In this document: piece after piece, positions 17,567-26,441 of the stretch
Position numbering within the stretch: the first letter of the stretch is position 1
How the letters are laid out: every line of letters starts with the position of its first letter
From: Opacimonas sp014872805
GTDB taxonomy: Bacteria; Pseudomonadota; Gammaproteobacteria; Enterobacterales; Alteromonadaceae
DNA: 64,000 bases
Assembly (NCBI GenBank): GCA_014872805.1
Contig: WKFN01000014.1
Location: 186,001-250,000 of the forward strand
Reading direction: 5' to 3'
Program-made: the position numbers and the translations under genes
The notes under the pieces: model-generated
Told to the model about the DNA's origin: nothing
The model's input: only the letters and a program-made list of their open reading frames with translations
The model's database searches: none

Positions 17567-19120
17567 ATGATTTCACATAACCTGCTCCAACCGCAAAAGA
17601 AGCAACAAACCTTTGAGGTGAAGATAGAACCGACACTTCTGAGTACTTTACAGTTATCTGTCGATGAAACGATGGAACTTCTTAGAGTATCTGGTGCTGG
17701 AGTAGTGCTATTGCAACATGAGAAGTTAAGAATGGTCGTTGCCTCTGATGAAGCTTTGTCAAAAATTGAACCCAGTCAATTTTATACTCAACAAACGATT
17801 AAACAGAATAGAATTAATGAGATCATGATGCCGTTTGGCTGTCGTCAAGGAGACCTCTACGAAGACAAATTCTCTCAAGAAATTTATTACTATCATGGGA
17901 TCCCAATCCGCAATCAAGATGAACACTGCATAGGGTGTTTATTCGTGATTAATAATAAGCATTGTTCGTTATCGGCAGTAGAGCGAAAAACCTTTTCATT
18001 ATTGCATCGGGCGCTTCAATTAACGATCTCAATGCATGCGCAGCAGCAAATCGCTACTAGGTCCTTAGATAACGATATTGAACTAATTTACACTAAGACC
18101 GATATTATTACTCTCGTAAATACCATTGATGATATGGTATTTGTGAAAAATAACCGTTTTGAAATCCTGTTCGCCAACACTCAGTTTTTACAATTTTATC
18201 CAGAGGAAAAGCGCGCTAAGATCATTGGATACACTACATTCGAGGAATATCTCCCGGAAGAAGTTGATGCATTTACTCAAGATGATCGAGATGCATTTGC
18301 TAAAGGACACAAAGAAGTCGTTGAAACGATATCGTTTCCCAATGGCGCGATTCGTACACTCATTACGAATAAAACCCGGATCAACTTAGCTGGAGAGTTG
18401 GTGATTTTTTGTGTCGCAAAGGATATTACCGAGCAACAACTGCTGCATAAACAGTTGGAACAAACACAACACGATATAGAGTTTCTGAGTAAAATGTCTA
18501 TACAACAACTTGCGAAGCCAATTGATAAGATTCAGAGACTAGCAAATTATATCTATGAGGACTTTGCCAATAGCGTGGATAATCTGGCATTAGACCAACT
18601 TAAACAAATTCAAGAAAACAGTACCGCAATAACTCGTTTTATAGACACATTAACACAGCTTTCTCAGATACAAAGACGGCATGAGCAGTCGCAAACTTTT
18701 TCTTTTCCACAACTCATCAATGAGATTCTAAAACTGATCGAATTACCTGAGAAGAGCCATCTGATATGTTCTGAACTCATCGTTAAGTTGCCTAGGTCCT
18801 CCTGCCAAATGGTCTTAATGGCTTTAGTGAATAATACGTTACGTCACAGCCAACAAAAGGAACATCAAATTATTATTTCAGTTGAATATGAGCGCTACAG
18901 CACAACGATTCACTACCGTGATAGCGGGATTGGGTTTAGTGAAGAGAGTATTAAGCATTTCAAACGATTGTGGTCTGATGCAAATATTCCTAATCATTAC
19001 CTTGCGGCTCAGCCCGGTTTGCATGCTTGCAAACGCATTCTTGATTTGTATGATGGAACAATGGAAATCGTGCCTTTTGCGTCATCTCATAAAATCTCCA
19101 TATTTTGGCCCAATCAATAA
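17567..19120 (+). CDS. GAF/PAS histidine-kinase-like protein lacking the phosphoacceptor histidine
   Basis: Putative cytoplasmic sensor of 517 residues from ATG 17567; the frame is open upstream to 17453 but that part overlaps oxyR. The N-terminal 160 residues resemble a GAF domain, including a CIGCLFVINN strand. A PAS domain follows (about 180-300), then a dimerisation-helix region and an ATPase-like domain with an N-box-like VNNTLRHS and G1-box DSGIGF. In the helix the expected His of the H-box aligns with Gln (about Q313, in SIQQLAKPI). The second glycine box reads GLHACKRIL, without the usual GLGL. Autophosphorylation therefore looks impaired. No signal peptide or membrane helix is seen. 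Function and partner are unknown. Confidence 0.75.
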   Translation: MISHNLLQPQKKQQTFEVKIEPTLLSTLQLSVDETMELLRVSGAGVVLLQHEKLRMVVASDEALSKIEPSQFYTQQTIKQNRINEIMMPFGCRQGDLYEDKFSQEIYYYHGIPIRNQDEHCIGCLFVINNKHCSLSAVERKTFSLLHRALQLTISMHAQQQIATRSLDNDIELIYTKTDIITLVNTIDDMVFVKNNRFEILFANTQFLQFYPEEKRAKIIGYTTFEEYLPEEVDAFTQDDRDAFAKGHKEVVETISFPNGAIRTLITNKTRINLAGELVIFCVAKDITEQQLLHKQLEQTQHDIEFLSKMSIQQLAKPIDKIQRLANYIYEDFANSVDNLALDQLKQIQENSTAITRFIDTLTQLSQIQRRHEQSQTFSFPQLINEILKLIELPEKSHLICSELIVKLPRSSCQMVLMALVNNTLRHSQQKEHQIIISVEYERYSTTIHYRDSGIGFSEESIKHFKRLWSDANIPNHYLAAQPGLHACKRILDLYDGTMEIVPFASSHKISIFWPNQ

Positions 19121-19182
19121 TAATTATTTGGCATCCCTTCAGTTTCCAGTTAATCTTAAATAAAACATAAATTTAGGTAGTT

Positions 19183-20307
19183 ATGGAACAAAAAGTAGTT
19201 GTAAGTGGAACTGGACTTTTTACCCCTGAGCATTCAATTAGTAATGAAGAACTCGTTGATAGCTATAATCGGTATGCAGCACAATTCAATCAACAAAACG
19301 CCGAGGCAATTGAAGCGGGTACCATCGTTGCATTGCCATATTCCAGTGCCGATTTTATTCACAAAGCGAGTGGCATTCGCTCTCGTTATATATACCAAAA
19401 AGAGGGCGCGCTCGATATTGATAGAATGCGCCCAAAGATTGCGCCTCGGGCAGATGATGAATTATCACATCAAGCTGAGATGGGACTTGCAGCAGCACGA
19501 GACGCTCTGGTAAATGCCAACAAGTCCGCTAATGACATCGATTGCATCATTGTGTCTTGTGCTTACACTCAGAGAGCTTATCCTGCAATTGCAATAGAGA
19601 TTCAACATGCGCTTGGTGTTCAAGGGTTTGCTTTTGATATGTTAGTAGCATGTTCTGCTGCGACGTTTGGAGTGCATCGTGCATTTGAGATGGTCAAGGC
19701 GGGTACGGCGAACTCCGTGTTAGTGATCAATCCAGAGTTGGTCTCACCACAGGTGAATTATAAGGACCGGGATAGTCATTTTATTTTTGGTGATGTTGCA
19801 ACCGCAATGGTCATTGAGAGAGCGGAAACAGCTAGCTCAGCACATGTTCACAAGATTTTGAGCACCAAAGCCGTCACCCAATATTCTAATAATATTCGTT
19901 CTAATTTTAGTTACCTAAATCACGCGACTGATTTAGCGCCGTTTGCTGCCGATATGTTATTTCACCAAGAAGGTAGAAAGGTGTTCAAAGAAGTCTGCCC
20001 AATGGCCGCTGCGCATATTGAGTCGCATTTAGGCGCACACCAATTAGTACCAAATGACGTGAAAAAATGGTTTTTGCATCAAGCAAACATCAATATGAAT
20101 ACGCTAATCATTAAAAAATTACTTGGTAGAGAAGCAGCTAAAGATGAGGCCCCGATTGTACTAGACACTTATGCCAATACTGCCTCGGCCGGTTCAATTA
20201 TCGCATTTCATTTGCACCAAGCCTCCTTGCTTTCGCAAGAGTACAGTTTACTCTGTTCGTTTGGTGCGGGATACTCCATAGGGAGTTTGGTGTTACAAAA
20301 GGAATAA
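19183..20307 (+). CDS. 3-oxoacyl-ACP synthase III family protein (FabH-like)
   Basis: Thiolase-fold condensing enzyme of 374 residues, longer than E. coli FabH (317). The catalytic triad is intact: C157 in ACSAAT, H299 in FLHQANINM and N332 in YANTASAG, followed by the glycine-rich FGAGYSIGSL end. Residues 35-95 contain an insertion relative to FabH. It could prime fatty-acid synthesis with an unusual acyl donor or serve a specialised lipid pathway; sequence alone does not tell. It sits between the degenerate kinase gene and prsK, 22 bases from the latter, apart from any fab cluster. Confidence 0.85.
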   Translation: MEQKVVVSGTGLFTPEHSISNEELVDSYNRYAAQFNQQNAEAIEAGTIVALPYSSADFIHKASGIRSRYIYQKEGALDIDRMRPKIAPRADDELSHQAEMGLAAARDALVNANKSANDIDCIIVSCAYTQRAYPAIAIEIQHALGVQGFAFDMLVACSAATFGVHRAFEMVKAGTANSVLVINPELVSPQVNYKDRDSHFIFGDVATAMVIERAETASSAHVHKILSTKAVTQYSNNIRSNFSYLNHATDLAPFAADMLFHQEGRKVFKEVCPMAAAHIESHLGAHQLVPNDVKKWFLHQANINMNTLIIKKLLGREAAKDEAPIVLDTYANTASAGSIIAFHLHQASLLSQEYSLLCSFGAGYSIGSLVLQKE

Positions 20308-20329
20308 ATAACCATGCAAGGATGCAATA

Positions 20330-22399
20330 GTGTTTGGAAATATCGGATTTAGCTTAACGGCTGCAGGTTTTGCCTCGCTTTTTTTGTTGCTACTGACAGT
20401 GACAAATCCCTCTCGCGTAAAGTTTTTTCTGGCATTAGCCTTTCTTCTAACTGCATTGTGGGCATTGCAACATATTACATGGATCGTGCCTCAAAGTACT
20501 CTACAACAATACCTTCTATTTGATAGCTTAAAGCAACTCGGCTGGATCTTGCTGTTGAGTGCTGCGTTGCATAATCAAGCTGATAAAGTCCGGCAAGTAT
20601 TTGCGCAACGCTCTACTGTCCTCGCTATTATTGCTCCTGTTTTTTGTATTGTATTGAGTATTGCTAACCCAAGTTTGACGGAATGGATTTTTTTAGCACT
20701 TACGATTAGCGCGCTAACGATTTTATTGCAACTAGAACTTTTGTTTCGTCAAGTGGGTGAGCAAAGATGGGCGTTCAAGCCGTTAGTCATTTTTCTTGGA
20801 ATGGTCAATGTCTTGGAGTTTGTGACGTATGCAAATGCCAGCATGGTGAACTATCTTGGCGTTCACTTTATAGCAGCAAAAGGGTATGTCTACACCTTGT
20901 TTTTACCCTTTATGTTTTTGGCGATGCGACGCATGGAGCATTGGGGGATCAAAATATTTGTATCGCGTGAAATTGTCCTACACTCAACTTTGTTGTTAGT
21001 AGCTGGCGCGTATCTGTTTTTGATGGCAGTAGTTGGTTACGTTATAAAATATCAAGGCGGTACATGGGGCACATCGGTCCAAATCGTATTAGCAATTGTG
21101 GCGTTATTTTTATTGGGGGTCTTGTTGGCATCAGCTCATTTGAGACAACGTGTAAAAGTATTTATTACCAAAAACTTCTTTGCCAACCAGTTTGATTATC
21201 GAGAACGCTGGATTGCACTAACCAATATTTTGGAAGTGGGAGAGAAGGAACTCAATGAAGTGTATGACACAGCCTTGCAGGGGTGCTTAAAGTCAATTGA
21301 ATACGACCAAGGCGTTTTATGTAAGTTTAAAAATAACGAGTTATTACCTGTTGCCTCATCAGAAGACATCCATTTATGTAGCATGGACTGGTATGCCTTA
21401 AATGCAGTTGCAGTATACTGTCAAGATAAGCCTTGGATAGTTGACCTGAAAGAATTGATCGTTCATCCTGAACACTATCCCAATATCGAATTAACTCCTG
21501 TTCAAGCAAAGCAATCAAGCTTACAGTTCATCATGCCGATTTATCACGAATCAACATTGTGGGGCGTAGTGGCTATATACCAAGTTGAAAGTGTATTTCG
21601 AACACTCAATTGGGAGTTGCGCGATTACCTAAATGCCATATTGGCACAAGTCTCGAATTTTATTTTGCACCACGAAGCCTCTCATATGGTGGCTGAAAAT
21701 GCTCAGTTTGCCGCATTTAGCCGAATGTCTGCATTTGTTGTCCATGATTTGAAAAATATTTTGGCACAAGTCGATTTGATTCTGGCTAATGCGACACAAC
21801 ACAAACACAATCCTGAATTTATCGAAGATACATTCGAAACTCTTGAGCATACTCAAGCAAGAATGCAAAAAATGCTCAAACAGCTCACTGAAAAACACAC
21901 TCAAGCGCAAACTTCAGCGCAAGTTTGTGACCTATCTTCTATATTAAAAACAGTTATTCATCAACTATGTGCGACATTACAGCCAACACCAACACTATCG
22001 ATCACCACTGATTTGCTGGCAAATTGCGATTGCGATAAGTTACAAAACGTGTTGTACCATATTGTCAGTAATGCACAACAAGCAACTCCAGACGAGGGAG
22101 CGATTGCGATAGAGGTTAGAACGGTGGATCCAAAGCACATATTGCTTACGGTTACTGATACCGGTTGTGGTATGAGTGAGGAATTCATCAAGCATAGGTT
22201 GTTCAAGCCGTTTGATACAACCAAAGGCAATGCAGGCATGGGTATTGGTGCGTATGATGCCAAACATTTTATTGAAGATATTGGCGGGCGGGTTGAGGTA
22301 ATGAGTAAAGAGGGTAAAGGCACTGTATTTTCACTTTATATTCCCGCAATCAGTGCCGATAAATCTACAACAGCTGAAGACAAGGAAGTGAATATATGA
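20330..22399 (+). CDS. prsK: PEP-CTERM-type sensor histidine kinase PrsK
   Basis: Membrane sensor kinase of 689 residues, starting with GTG at 20330. About eight hydrophobic helices occupy residues 1-265, a GAF-like domain follows (about 285-440), then the kinase core. The H-box is present with H472 in VVHDLKNILAQ. The ATPase domain has an N-box-like VSNAQQ, G1 DTGCGM and G2 GMGIGAYDAK. This architecture and the neighbouring regulator match the PrsK/PrsR pair associated with exosortase/PEP-CTERM protein-sorting systems. It overlaps prsR by four bases. I found no exosortase or PEP-CTERM protein in this window. Confidence 0.85.
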   Translation: MFGNIGFSLTAAGFASLFLLLLTVTNPSRVKFFLALAFLLTALWALQHITWIVPQSTLQQYLLFDSLKQLGWILLLSAALHNQADKVRQVFAQRSTVLAIIAPVFCIVLSIANPSLTEWIFLALTISALTILLQLELLFRQVGEQRWAFKPLVIFLGMVNVLEFVTYANASMVNYLGVHFIAAKGYVYTLFLPFMFLAMRRMEHWGIKIFVSREIVLHSTLLLVAGAYLFLMAVVGYVIKYQGGTWGTSVQIVLAIVALFLLGVLLASAHLRQRVKVFITKNFFANQFDYRERWIALTNILEVGEKELNEVYDTALQGCLKSIEYDQGVLCKFKNNELLPVASSEDIHLCSMDWYALNAVAVYCQDKPWIVDLKELIVHPEHYPNIELTPVQAKQSSLQFIMPIYHESTLWGVVAIYQVESVFRTLNWELRDYLNAILAQVSNFILHHEASHMVAENAQFAAFSRMSAFVVHDLKNILAQVDLILANATQHKHNPEFIEDTFETLEHTQARMQKMLKQLTEKHTQAQTSAQVCDLSSILKTVIHQLCATLQPTPTLSITTDLLANCDCDKLQNVLYHIVSNAQQATPDEGAIAIEVRTVDPKHILLTVTDTGCGMSEEFIKHRLFKPFDTTKGNAGMGIGAYDAKHFIEDIGGRVEVMSKEGKGTVFSLYIPAISADKSTTAEDKEVNI

Positions 22400-23754
22400 G
22401 CAAAGTGCTCGTTGTAGACGATGATTTAGGGATCCAAAAACAGCTTAAATGGTGTTTGACGGATTATGAACTTGCATTTGCTGATGGCCGCGCATCAGCG
22501 ATTACGGCTCTTCGTCGCCATGAGCCTAGTGTCGTGACTTTAGATCTTGGCTTACCGCCTGACCCTACTAATGCTTCAGAAGGGCTTAAAACCCTCGAAG
22601 AAATTATTGCTCTTGCTCCACATACCAAAGTCATTGTTGTGACTGGTAACAATGATAAAGCTAATGCACTTAAAGCAATTGAGCTTGGTGCATATGATTT
22701 TTATGACAAACCCATCGATTCAGACACTATCAAAGTATTGGTAGCACGCGCTCAGCAAATGTCAGCTTTGGAAACTGAAAACCGCCGTTTACAGTATGCT
22801 AAGCCAGCTATGGAGGGGATTATTGGAGTGAGTGAGAGTATTCAAGCTGTATGCCGTAGGGCTGAAAAGATTGCCAAAACGGATATCACTACCTTGCTAT
22901 TAGGTGAGTCTGGTACTGGTAAAGAGGTGTTTGCTCGCTCAATTCACGAAGCCTCGTCTCGCGCAGAAAAGCCATTCGTGGCAATCAACTGTGCATCCAT
23001 TCCTGAAAATTTACTAGAAAGTGAATTGTTTGGTTACGAGAAAGGCGCGTTTACTGGTGCGAATAAAACAACCTTAGGCAAAATTGAAACGGCGCAAGGT
23101 GGTACATTATTTTTAGATGAAATTGGCGATATGCCGATTGGTCTGCAAGCAAAAATACTGCGTTTTTTGCAAGAGCGAGTCATCGAGCGAGTAGGGGGAC
23201 GCAGTGAGATCCCGGTTGATATTCGGGTGATATGTGCAACACATAGAGATTTGCAAACCATGGTTACAGACGAAACATTTCGTAAAGATTTGTATTATCG
23301 CGTAGGTGAAATGGTCATTAATATTCCACCGCTAAGAGAGCGTGAACAGGATGTGTTACTCCTGGCGAAAACGTTCCTCAATCAATACACAGAAGATTTT
23401 TCGTCAAAAGTAAAAGGGTTTAGCGAGGAGGCGCAGCAAGCAATGGTAAGTTATGACTGGCCAGGCAATATTCGACAACTGCAAAACAAACTAAAATCAG
23501 CGGTCATTTTGGCTGATGGTCAAATGGTGCAACTTCATGATCTCTCTTTGCCACAAGGCCATGCCGCTCCAACGCCCAAAGTCCTCAACCTTAGAGCGGT
23601 TCGTGAAGCGGCAGAGAGCAAGGCCATACGCAGAGCGTACTCACAAGCGGAACAAAACATGTCACGAACCGCTGAGTTATTAGGGGTGACTAGACCCACT
23701 TTGTATTCTTTGATTGAAAAATACAACCTAGATGACTTAAGGGTAGGTGTTTAA
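22396..23754 (+). CDS. prsR: PEP-CTERM-type response regulator PrsR (sigma-54 activator)
   Basis: Response regulator of 452 residues. The receiver domain has the acidic cluster at D8-D10, phosphoacceptor D50 in TLDLGLPP and K105. The central AAA+ domain has Walker A GESGTGKE (170-177) and the GAFTGA loop (217-222), which contacts sigma-54. A Fis-type helix-turn-helix ends the protein (MSRTAELLGVTRPTLYSLIE). It is translationally coupled to prsK, so PrsK probably phosphorylates it. Targets would be sigma-54 promoters for extracellular polysaccharide or PEP-CTERM genes elsewhere; I saw no clear -24/-12 site nearby. Confidence 0.9.
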   Translation: MSKVLVVDDDLGIQKQLKWCLTDYELAFADGRASAITALRRHEPSVVTLDLGLPPDPTNASEGLKTLEEIIALAPHTKVIVVTGNNDKANALKAIELGAYDFYDKPIDSDTIKVLVARAQQMSALETENRRLQYAKPAMEGIIGVSESIQAVCRRAEKIAKTDITTLLLGESGTGKEVFARSIHEASSRAEKPFVAINCASIPENLLESELFGYEKGAFTGANKTTLGKIETAQGGTLFLDEIGDMPIGLQAKILRFLQERVIERVGGRSEIPVDIRVICATHRDLQTMVTDETFRKDLYYRVGEMVINIPPLREREQDVLLLAKTFLNQYTEDFSSKVKGFSEEAQQAMVSYDWPGNIRQLQNKLKSAVILADGQMVQLHDLSLPQGHAAPTPKVLNLRAVREAAESKAIRRAYSQAEQNMSRTAELLGVTRPTLYSLIEKYNLDDLRVGV

Positions 23755-23808
23755 TTACGACTGAATTGGGTATACTTAGTGGGTTGTTGAAGCTACTAAG
23801 GATGCTCA

Positions 23809-24861
23809 ATGTCGCAAGGTCTGAATGGGTTATGGTTGTTGTTCGTTTTGAGTACAACATTTTCTTACGCTCAACCAAGTGAATCTTTTCTTCATAGTTT
23901 TTACGATTTGCATGCCACATCATTAACCGCCACAGTTTGCCACAATGAACCAACTTTGGCGGATGCGCAATTTGTTTTTTGTGCAGAAGAATTACGTAAC
24001 GCAGGCAATGCACCATTTGTCTTGTGGCACCGACAGTTTGATGGCTCAATGGCGACTGACCATCCCGTAGTCGTCTTGTTGCACGGCTTAAGTGATTCGC
24101 CATTTTACTTGCAAAGTGTCGCGCAAGCGGTACATCAGGCCGGGATGAATGTAGTCGTTGGCTTGCTTCCAGGCCATGGGTTAAAAACAAACGCAGAGTC
24201 GATTCTTCACGACAATAACTTGCGCCAAATTTGGCGTGATTACACAGACAATCTCATCGCCGCTAGCAACTCTTTAGGCAATGGTATAGTTGTCGGTGGT
24301 TTTTCTACCGGTGGTGCATTGGCGGTTGATCATATCTTGAGGTATCCGGGGCAGACTAAAGGTTTGCTCTTGTTTTCTGGAGCGCTAGCTCTGGCCGATA
24401 ATGCTGAAACCTTAAGTAAGATACCGTTTGCAAAGTGGTTGAGTAAGCGGATCGATGGTGATTATCCCGAAGCGGGAACAAACCCTTATAAATATCCGAA
24501 TATTTCGAGTCATGCAGCACTGATATTGATGGATATTATTCGCAATATTCGCACGGGGCTGCACGATTCTACCGGACTAAAATTGCCGATATTTGTAGCC
24601 CACTCTCAGTCTGACAATGTGACCCCCATTGCTGGGGTAGAAGGTTTATTGTCCTTTTCAGTAGCAGAGCATACTGTAATCCAGATAGCAGAATCTATGG
24701 CAGTGTGTCATGCTGCAGTGCCTTTGACAAAACAGCAAGTACAGCAAATTAATGAAAAGGATCCAAATCCTCTCGTCAATTGTGACAGCCCAGAATACAA
24801 TCCAATCCATGCGCAAATGATCGCAATGATGCAATTTTACTTATTAAATAGCGTCAAATAG
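23809..24861 (+). CDS. Secreted alpha/beta hydrolase
   Basis: Predicted exported serine hydrolase of 350 residues. A signal peptide is apparent at 1-21, with probable cleavage after SYA. The oxyanion-hole segment VVLLHGLSDSP lies at 88-98 and the nucleophile elbow GFSTGG at 164-169, giving S166. An aspartate in AHSQSDNVTP is a good acid candidate, and H in IHAQM or CHAAVP could complete the triad. Several cysteines suggest disulphides in the periplasm. Substrate is unknown; a lipase or esterase role is only a guess. It starts 54 bases after prsR and precedes a small membrane protein by 12 bases. Confidence 0.75.
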   Translation: MSQGLNGLWLLFVLSTTFSYAQPSESFLHSFYDLHATSLTATVCHNEPTLADAQFVFCAEELRNAGNAPFVLWHRQFDGSMATDHPVVVLLHGLSDSPFYLQSVAQAVHQAGMNVVVGLLPGHGLKTNAESILHDNNLRQIWRDYTDNLIAASNSLGNGIVVGGFSTGGALAVDHILRYPGQTKGLLLFSGALALADNAETLSKIPFAKWLSKRIDGDYPEAGTNPYKYPNISSHAALILMDIIRNIRTGLHDSTGLKLPIFVAHSQSDNVTPIAGVEGLLSFSVAEHTVIQIAESMAVCHAAVPLTKQQVQQINEKDPNPLVNCDSPEYNPIHAQMIAMMQFYLLNSVK

Positions 24862-24873
24862 GAGAATAATAAT

Positions 24874-25161
24874 ATGCGACAGTTTTTTTGGATCATCATC
24901 GCCATTTATGCTCTACTGTATTTTTATGCGGTGTATTTATATGACGAATTTAACCTAGGTATTGCCTTTGGTATTTTTGCAGCCATTATTGCTCAGTTTT
25001 ATTATGCGCGTAAAAAGCTCGCGCAACACGAAGCCGATGTCGCTTCGGGCAAGTTGGTGACAAAAGAGGCAAAAGTCAAGCCATTGTCTTTTTGGTCTTC
25101 TCCATTCCCTTATGTAGGTATCGCGTTTTTGACCTACTTAGGCGTTATTATTATTCTATAG
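24874..25161 (+). CDS. Small membrane protein, unknown function
   Basis: A 95-residue protein with a good GGAG ribosome binding site. Two hydrophobic segments lie at about 3-20 and 24-44, and a third at about 77-95, separated by a charged stretch (YARKKLAQHEADVASGKL). I do not recognise a family. The 12-base spacing from the hydrolase gene suggests one transcript. Confidence 0.65.
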   Translation: MRQFFWIIIAIYALLYFYAVYLYDEFNLGIAFGIFAAIIAQFYYARKKLAQHEADVASGKLVTKEAKVKPLSFWSSPFPYVGIAFLTYLGVIIIL

Positions 25162-25410
25162 TGTATCAATTGGCGCTTTCGAGTGACTGGCTCACCCAAA
25201 CATAAGCAAAGTACAAAGGGTAAAACACAACCGAAGATTGTTCATCAATACATCGTTTTGTTGAATATATAAACACTGTCACAAAGTAAATCGACAAGAT
25301 ACTGAGTGAAAACAACAAATGTTTAACAAATCGAGGTTTCGTCTAGCCCCAAAGAAGATAAATTGGTACTATTCAAAACAAATACTGTCACATCAAATTA
25401 GAGAAAAAAC

Positions 25411-26193
25411 ATGACGATGAATTATGTACCACTCGACAAAAATGTTCACAAAGACACGAAGATTTTGACGGGTAAAGATTATACCTTTAGTGCTCAAGCT
25501 CACATCAGTGCGGCGAGCATTCGCGAATTTCCACAGCTTGCTGCATGCACCCCCATTGTGTTTATCAAAGACTCAGGTAATGACAGCGTGCATACGGTTG
25601 CGATGCTAGGTGTTGAGCAAGGCCAGAACTTGTATGTTCACGAAGGCAAATGGCAAGCTCCGCACATTCCGATGAATATCCAGCGTTATCCATTTGATAT
25701 TCGCCCTGATGGAGATAAGCTTGGTTTGTTCATCGATGAGAACTCTCCGTTAATCAACGCGGACGGTACTGCGCTTTTCCAAGAAGACGGTGAAGCGTCT
25801 CCATTATTACAGCAATCATTGCAGTTCATGGATTTCTTGGCCAATAGTGAAAAACTCACCGCTGAATTTGTAAAACGTGTCGTTGAATTAGATCTATTGA
25901 GTGAACTTGAGTTGCGCATGGTCACTGTATCTGGTGAGCGTAAAGCGGTTAAAGGCATGATGGGAATAAACGAAGCGAAGTTGTTCGACCTTGCTGATGA
26001 TGTGGTGCTTGACTTACACAAAAAAGGTTTCATGGGCGCACTTTACGCCATTATGCTATCTCTTGGTCAAATCAACCGTATCGTTGAGCTAAGTAACAAT
26101 ACTGATCAGCCAATCCGCTCTCTTCAAGTGGTCAATCTTGAGCAAGAAGCCGCAGCCAAAGCCAAAGCAGAAGCTCAACAACAAGCAGAATAA
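25411..26193 (+). CDS. SapC-family protein
   Basis: A 260-residue soluble protein that resembles the SapC family, named after a Campylobacter surface-layer-associated gene. Visible family features are the PLDKNVHKD start, the RYPFDI motif near the middle and the acidic FIDENSPLI stretch; the C-terminus is rich in Ala, Gln and Lys. In marine Gammaproteobacteria such genes occur singly and their function is not established. A 249-base gap upstream holds no gene that I can see. A strong terminator lies 24 bases after the stop and separates the gene from the dcw cluster. Confidence 0.75.
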   Translation: MTMNYVPLDKNVHKDTKILTGKDYTFSAQAHISAASIREFPQLAACTPIVFIKDSGNDSVHTVAMLGVEQGQNLYVHEGKWQAPHIPMNIQRYPFDIRPDGDKLGLFIDENSPLINADGTALFQEDGEASPLLQQSLQFMDFLANSEKLTAEFVKRVVELDLLSELELRMVTVSGERKAVKGMMGINEAKLFDLADDVVLDLHKKGFMGALYAIMLSLGQINRIVELSNNTDQPIRSLQVVNLEQEAAAKAKAEAQQQAE

Positions 26194-26217
26194 ATCCTCA
26201 TAAATTTTTTCTGAATC

Positions 26218-26254
26218 AAAAAAGCCCATAGCACAATGTGTTGTGGGCTTTTTG
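26218..26254 (+). terminator. Rho-independent terminator after sapC
   Basis: AAAAAGCCCA pairs with TGGGCTTTTT around an 11-base centre, ending in a T-run. With flanking A's and T's it may act in both directions. It isolates the dcw operon from sapC. Confidence 0.85.
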
Positions 26255-26287
26255 TATGCTTTTCGTACAAAAATTTACGAACTATGC

Positions 26288-26316
26288 TTGACGTGGATCA
26301 GCTAACCCAATAAACT
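26288..26316 (+). promoter_or_regulatory. Promoter of the dcw cluster (Pmra)
   Basis: TTGACG (26288-26293) and TAAACT (26311-26316) are separated by exactly 17 bases. Transcription would start near 26323, immediately before the MraZ repeats. This is the best sigma-70 promoter upstream of mraZ. Confidence 0.7.
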
Positions 26317-26325
26317 GCAGATTAG

Positions 26326-26360
26326 TGGGTAAATGTGGCAAAAAGTGGATCATTAGGGAT
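26326..26360 (+). promoter_or_regulatory. MraZ operator: direct repeats with 10-bp period
   Basis: TGGGT (26326), TGGCA (26336), TGGAT (26346) and GGGAT (26356) occur every ten bases, each separated by five bases. MraZ is known to bind TGGGN repeats with five-base spacers and repress its own operon. The first unit is a perfect match and the others degenerate. They lie at the expected transcription start, so repression by steric block is likely. Confidence 0.8.
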
Positions 26361-26441
26361 CACAATAACAAAACTCCTAATTGAAACAAGCGTCACTTTT
26401 AAAAAAGTCTCAATAATCATAAGTAGAAAAGGGTCTGAGGA

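Noticed and set aside
25162..25410. Two ACTGTCACA copies upstream of sapC
   Set aside because: The copies are about 110 bases apart with no partner half-sites in phase; they look like chance or unrelated short repeats. The rest of this gap shows no gene or clear hairpin.
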